Source of the DNA: an uncultured Mesonia sp.
GTDB lineage: Bacteria; Bacteroidota; Bacteroidia; Flavobacteriales; Flavobacteriaceae
Direction of reading: 5' to 3'
Length of the DNA stretch: 64,000 nucleotides
Assembly (NCBI GenBank): GCA_947494545.1
Contig: CANLVH010000004.1
Span: 1-64,000, forward strand
The notes under the pieces: generated by a model
Database searches by the model: none
The model's input: only the letters and a program-made list of their open reading frames with translations
What the model was told of the DNA's origin: nothing
Part shown: piece after piece, positions 60,670 to 64,000 of the stretch
How positions within the stretch are numbered: the stretch's first letter is position 1
How the letters are laid out: each line of letters starts with the position of its first letter
Translations under genes and position numbers: made by a program

Positions 60670-62703
60670 TTATAAGCCTTTAATAGCACTTTCAAAATCT
60701 TGGTAGGGAGCAGCACAGGTTTGATTTCTGCAAATGTAAATTAAGGTTTTATCCGCTTCGCCACGATTTCTTAATAGTGTCGGGACGCTTTTCCCTTTCG
60801 GGGGAAATTTACTGCCGGCAAAAATACAATGCGGTAAATAATACTTATTAAACTTATTTTTTACTTCAAAAGCATCTGGACCAATTATTACAATTTCGTA
60901 AAAATCAAAACTATACTTGCAAGCAAGCTTTAGCCAATTGGTGTAAGCTCCGGGGTAACGACTAATTTTGCTTTGTATGCCGGCAAGCATTTTTTGCGAA
61001 AGTTCTAAGTAACTCGTTTCTGCAAAATACTTGCTTAAGTTAAAAAGATTATCTGCCATTACTGCGTTAGAGCTTGGTATCACATTATCTTCTATTTCTT
61101 TTGTTTTAAGAAATAAATCGTTATTGGTTTTTTGGGTGTAGAAAAATAAATTTTGTTCGGTATCTAAAAATAATTTTATGGCAGTTTGCATCAAGTCTTT
61201 GGCTTTTTCTAAATAAGAAAGCGCAAAACTTTCTTGGTAGTAGAGAAGTAAGGCTTCTATTAAAAAAGCATAATCGTCTAAACAAGCGTTTACATTAGTG
61301 CCGTAACTGCGCAAAAGTTTATTCTCTTTTTGGAGATTATTCCGTAAAATAAAGTCTAATATTTTTTGGGCACTTTGCAAATACGAAGATGTACCAAACG
61401 CGGCATAAGCATCGCAAAATGCTTTTGCCGTAAGCGCATTCCAAGAAGTTAAAATTTTATTGTCTAACCTGGGGTTTGGGCGTTGGTTTCTTTGTTGTAA
61501 TAAATTTTCAGAAGCTGCATTTATGCGTTGCGCTAATTCTTCAGAAGATATAGCAAAGTTTTTAGCAATTTCTTCCGTAGAATCTTTACGGATTAGGACG
61601 TACTTATTGTTTTCCCACAAACCATATTCATTTATATTAAAATAGCTTTGAAAATAGTCAAAATCATCTCCTAAAATAGTTTGCAGGTTTTCTTTTTTCC
61701 AAACATAAAAAGCACCTTCTGTCAATTGCCCTTTTTCGTCTATACTATCTGCATCTAAAGAAGCATAAAAAGCGCCGTCTTCGTGCAGCCAATCTGTTTG
61801 CATAAAAGCTAAGGTTTTCTCTACAACCTCTTTAAAAAGATGATTTTCTTTGTTCTTATAAGCATTTGCATACAGGCTTACCAATTGCGCATTATCATAC
61901 AACATTTTTTCAAAATGCGGAATATGCCAGCGTTCATCTACAGAATAGCGTGAAAACCCGCCCGCCAATTGATCAAAAATTCCGCCATAGGCCATCTTTT
62001 TTAAAGTAAAGTAAACAAAATCTTCTATGGGTTCATCGTCTTGAAGATTGGCATAATGCAATAAAAAATCAAAATTGGTTGGCATCATAAATTTCGGGGC
62101 ACCGTGATTTCCACCATTTTTGTGGTCAAAATGTTCTTTTAATTCGGTTACATTTTTCCGTAAAAAATCTTTAGAAAAATTGGTTTCTTTAAAATCTTCC
62201 GGTTGTATAAGTTGCATTTGTTGCAAACCGCTTTCTAGTTTGTTGGCATAATCCACCATTTTCTCCGGATCTTTTTTATACAAATCTTTTAATTGCAATA
62301 AAACAGATTTCCATTGCTCTGGTGGCACGTAGGTAGCGCCCCAAACCGGTCTGCCATCTGGTAGTGCAATAATATTTAAAGGCCAGCCTCCTTGTCGCGT
62401 CATAAGTTGCAAAGCTTGCATATAACTATGGTCAACGTCTGGTTTTTCTTCTCGGTCTACTTTTATATTGGTGTAAAAATCGTTCATTACAGAAGCGATT
62501 TCTATATTTTCAAAACATTTTTCTTCCATAACGTGGCACCAATGGCAAGCTGCATAGCCAATACTAATAAGCATTAATTTGTTAGAGGCTTTTGCTTTTT
62601 TTAAAACTTTGGTAGTGTATGGCAGCCAATGTACAGGGTTGTGGGCGTGTTGCAATAAATAAGGGCTGCTTTCGTGAATTAGATGATTTGTGAAATTTAC
62701 CAT
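60670..62703 (-). CDS. Thioredoxin-domain protein, DUF255/YyaL (spermatogenesis-associated protein 20-like)
   Basis: A 677-residue protein from the ATG at 62703 (MVNFTNHLIHESSPYLLQHA, the usual family start). The open frame runs 44 codons further upstream to 62835, but that extension is a Phe/Tyr-rich AT stretch without family resemblance. The N-terminal thioredoxin-like domain has CHWC (Cys53-Cys56) in GYAACHWCHVMEEKCFE. The remainder is a six-hairpin glycosidase-like (alpha/alpha)6 domain (GGIFDQLAGGFSRYSVDERWHIPHFEKMLYDNA). Biological role of the family is not established. Divergent from the PiT permease. Confidence 0.9.
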   Translation of the reverse strand: MVNFTNHLIHESSPYLLQHAHNPVHWLPYTTKVLKKAKASNKLMLISIGYAACHWCHVMEEKCFENIEIASVMNDFYTNIKVDREEKPDVDHSYMQALQLMTRQGGWPLNIIALPDGRPVWGATYVPPEQWKSVLLQLKDLYKKDPEKMVDYANKLESGLQQMQLIQPEDFKETNFSKDFLRKNVTELKEHFDHKNGGNHGAPKFMMPTNFDFLLHYANLQDDEPIEDFVYFTLKKMAYGGIFDQLAGGFSRYSVDERWHIPHFEKMLYDNAQLVSLYANAYKNKENHLFKEVVEKTLAFMQTDWLHEDGAFYASLDADSIDEKGQLTEGAFYVWKKENLQTILGDDFDYFQSYFNINEYGLWENNKYVLIRKDSTEEIAKNFAISSEELAQRINAASENLLQQRNQRPNPRLDNKILTSWNALTAKAFCDAYAAFGTSSYLQSAQKILDFILRNNLQKENKLLRSYGTNVNACLDDYAFLIEALLLYYQESFALSYLEKAKDLMQTAIKLFLDTEQNLFFYTQKTNNDLFLKTKEIEDNVIPSSNAVMADNLFNLSKYFAETSYLELSQKMLAGIQSKISRYPGAYTNWLKLACKYSFDFYEIVIIGPDAFEVKNKFNKYYLPHCIFAGSKFPPKGKSVPTLLRNRGEADKTLIYICRNQTCAAPYQDFESAIKGL

Positions 62704-62855
62704 ACTTGCGTTTTTTCTAAATGTAGCATTTAAAAACCTGAATTCGAAAAATAGAAGAAAATAATTAAGGCTACATTTAATGATTTGGTAACAATAGAAT
62801 TTAAATAAATAAATAGAAAAAAGTGATTTTTGCATGATAATAGATCACACGCTTT

Positions 62856-64000
62856 ATGGAAAATTTTTATCTGGTAATGTTGGTTATTTTGTTTGCGCTT
62901 GCAATCACAGATTTGGTTGTAGGGGTTAGCAACGATGCCGTTAATTTTTTAAACTCTGCAATTGGCTCCAAAGCCGTTTCGTTTAAAACCATTTTAGTTA
63001 TTGCCAGTCTTGGGGTAGCTATAGGGGCAATTTTTTCTAGTGGCTTGATGGAAGTTGCCCGAAAAGGGATATTTATGCCCAGCGAGTTCTATTTTGATGA
63101 AATCATGATCATTTTTATGGCCGTAATGGTAAGTGACGTCTTGTTGCTCGATTTTTTTAACTCGTTAGGCTTACCAACTTCTACCACGGTTTCTATAGTG
63201 TTTGAATTATTGGGAGCAGCCGTTAGTGTAGCAGCAATAAAACTCTATACTACTTCGCAAGATTTAAGTTTATTATCGCAATATATAAACACCTCAAAAG
63301 CTACCGAAATTGTTATAGGTATCTTACTCTCTGTGGTTATAGCTTTCTCTATAGGAGCAATTGTACAATATGTGTCGCGTTTTGTTTTTTCGTTTCAATT
63401 TGAAAAGAAAATAAAATACGTTGGAGCTGTTTTTGGCGGGGTTTCTTTGGCCGCTATTACTTACTTTATTTTTATTAAAGGTTTAAAAAGCGTTTCGTTT
63501 ATCTCTGTAGAAGATATAGACTACATGCGCAACAATACTTGGGTAATTTTAGCGATAAGCTTTGTGTTTTGGACAATTGTGTCGCAGTTAATAATGTCTT
63601 TGTTTAAAGTGCATATTTTACGTGCTATTATTGTTGTAGGAACCTTTGCCTTGGCTTTGGCTTTCGCCGGAAATGACTTGGTAAACTTTATAGGAGTGCC
63701 AATTGCTGCCTGGCAATCTTTTGATTTATGGATGGCCTCTGGAGTAGCACCGGGTGAATTAAAAATGACCGGACTTTCGGGTGCTGTGCCAACTCCCGAA
63801 CTTTTATTAATTGGTGCCGGTTTGGTAATGGTGGTAACACTTTGGTTTTCCAGCAAAGCTAAAACCGTAGTAGATACCGGTGTGAATTTGGCACGACAAG
63901 GGGATGGCGCAGAAAAATTTAAACCAAATAATCTTTCGCGGGTTTTGGTGCGTTATTTTGTTATTTCTAGTAATGTTATTACCAGCATTTTACCGCAACG
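62856..64000 (+). CDS. Inorganic phosphate transporter, PiT family (partial, 3' end outside window)
   Basis: An open frame from the ATG at 62856 runs to the window end without a stop (381 full codons). The translation begins MENFYLVMLVILFALAITDL and contains the two PiT signature repeats: VGVSNDAVNFLNSAIGS near residue 23 and ALAFAGNDLVNFIGVPIAA near 268. At least eight hydrophobic helices are visible. PiT proteins import phosphate as a metal-phosphate complex with protons or sodium. Related Bacteroidota proteins can be over 700 residues, so much may be missing. A near-match box GATTTTTG lies at 62825-62832. Confidence 0.9.
   Translation, partial: MENFYLVMLVILFALAITDLVVGVSNDAVNFLNSAIGSKAVSFKTILVIASLGVAIGAIFSSGLMEVARKGIFMPSEFYFDEIMIIFMAVMVSDVLLLDFFNSLGLPTSTTVSIVFELLGAAVSVAAIKLYTTSQDLSLLSQYINTSKATEIVIGILLSVVIAFSIGAIVQYVSRFVFSFQFEKKIKYVGAVFGGVSLAAITYFIFIKGLKSVSFISVEDIDYMRNNTWVILAISFVFWTIVSQLIMSLFKVHILRAIIVVGTFALALAFAGNDLVNFIGVPIAAWQSFDLWMASGVAPGELKMTGLSGAVPTPELLLIGAGLVMVVTLWFSSKAKTVVDTGVNLARQGDGAEKFKPNNLSRVLVRYFVISSNVITSILPQ

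Noticed and set aside
62704-62835. 44-codon N-terminal extension of the DUF255 protein
   Set aside because: Phe/Tyr/Leu-rich AT stretch before the conserved family start at 62703, probably leader DNA rather than a signal peptide.
1-64000. CRISPR arrays, tRNA/rRNA genes, insertion sequences, prophage or integron features
   Set aside because: No regularly spaced repeats, cloverleaf-like segments, transposase or integrase frames, or long terminal inverted repeats were seen on either strand.

Overview
The window is chromosomal DNA from a member of the Flavobacteriaceae (phylum Bacteroidota). The evidence is low G+C coding DNA, promoter boxes of the TAnnTTTG type instead of TATAAT, an actABCDEF alternative complex III operon, the gliding and type IX secretion genes sprA and remB, a B-type sdhCAB operon and several TTG starts. 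Nothing looks like a prophage, insertion sequence, integron, CRISPR array, tRNA or rRNA. It is a core-genome segment, so the interesting signals are domain architecture, lineage-specific residues and RNA-level regulation rather than a mobile cassette.

Layout. 1-101: 3' end of an OmpA-like gene. 154-1299 (-): aminotransferase. 1387-4930 (-): sdhC-sdhA-sdhB with its own promoter and terminator. 5138-12969: pepP-type aminopeptidase, serine beta-lactamase-like hydrolase, alpha/beta hydrolase, a small minus-strand cluster (two orphan small proteins and a metallophosphoesterase), an AsmA-like protein and a tandem universal stress protein. 13056-17727: rimP-nusA-infB with a terminator-like hairpin in its leader. 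17749-18123 (-): SPOR protein. 18247-30341: actABCDEF followed by coxB-coxA, one continuous electron-transfer operon from menaquinol to oxygen. 30345-35409: ruvB, queG, maeB, ruvA. 35442-46653: sprA, gcvH, vanZ-like, tonB-like, remB. 46814-51972: second oxidase cluster (heme O synthase, two subunit III proteins, subunit IV, then a cysteine-free SCO-like protein, SCO, DUF420 and a small CSMC protein). 52057-59057: MacAB/TolC-like efflux operon with two permeases and two adaptors. 59068-64000: tsaB, MscS channel (-), DUF255/thioredoxin protein (-) and a PiT phosphate permease cut by the window end.

How it works together. SdhCAB would reduce menaquinone; ActA-F would oxidise menaquinol and pass electrons through c-type hemes to CoxA/B; CyoE, SCO, DUF420 and neighbours would build the oxidase cofactors. 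The two oxidase loci lie about 17 kb apart, separated by Holliday-junction (ruvA, ruvB), malic enzyme and gliding/secretion genes. SprA and RemB with the TonB-like protein form a cell-envelope block.

Points most worth a second look: a helix-hairpin-helix tail on ActC; a TonB C-terminal domain at the N-terminus of the RemB barrel beside a tonB gene; a degenerate SCO paralogue without any cysteine beside an intact SCO; a lysine in the CuA loop where glutamate is usual; two convergent gene pairs with overlapping stop codons whose minus-strand terminators lie inside the opposite gene; and hairpins in the leaders of rimP-nusA-infB and actA. All functional calls rest on reading motifs; no database search was possible.
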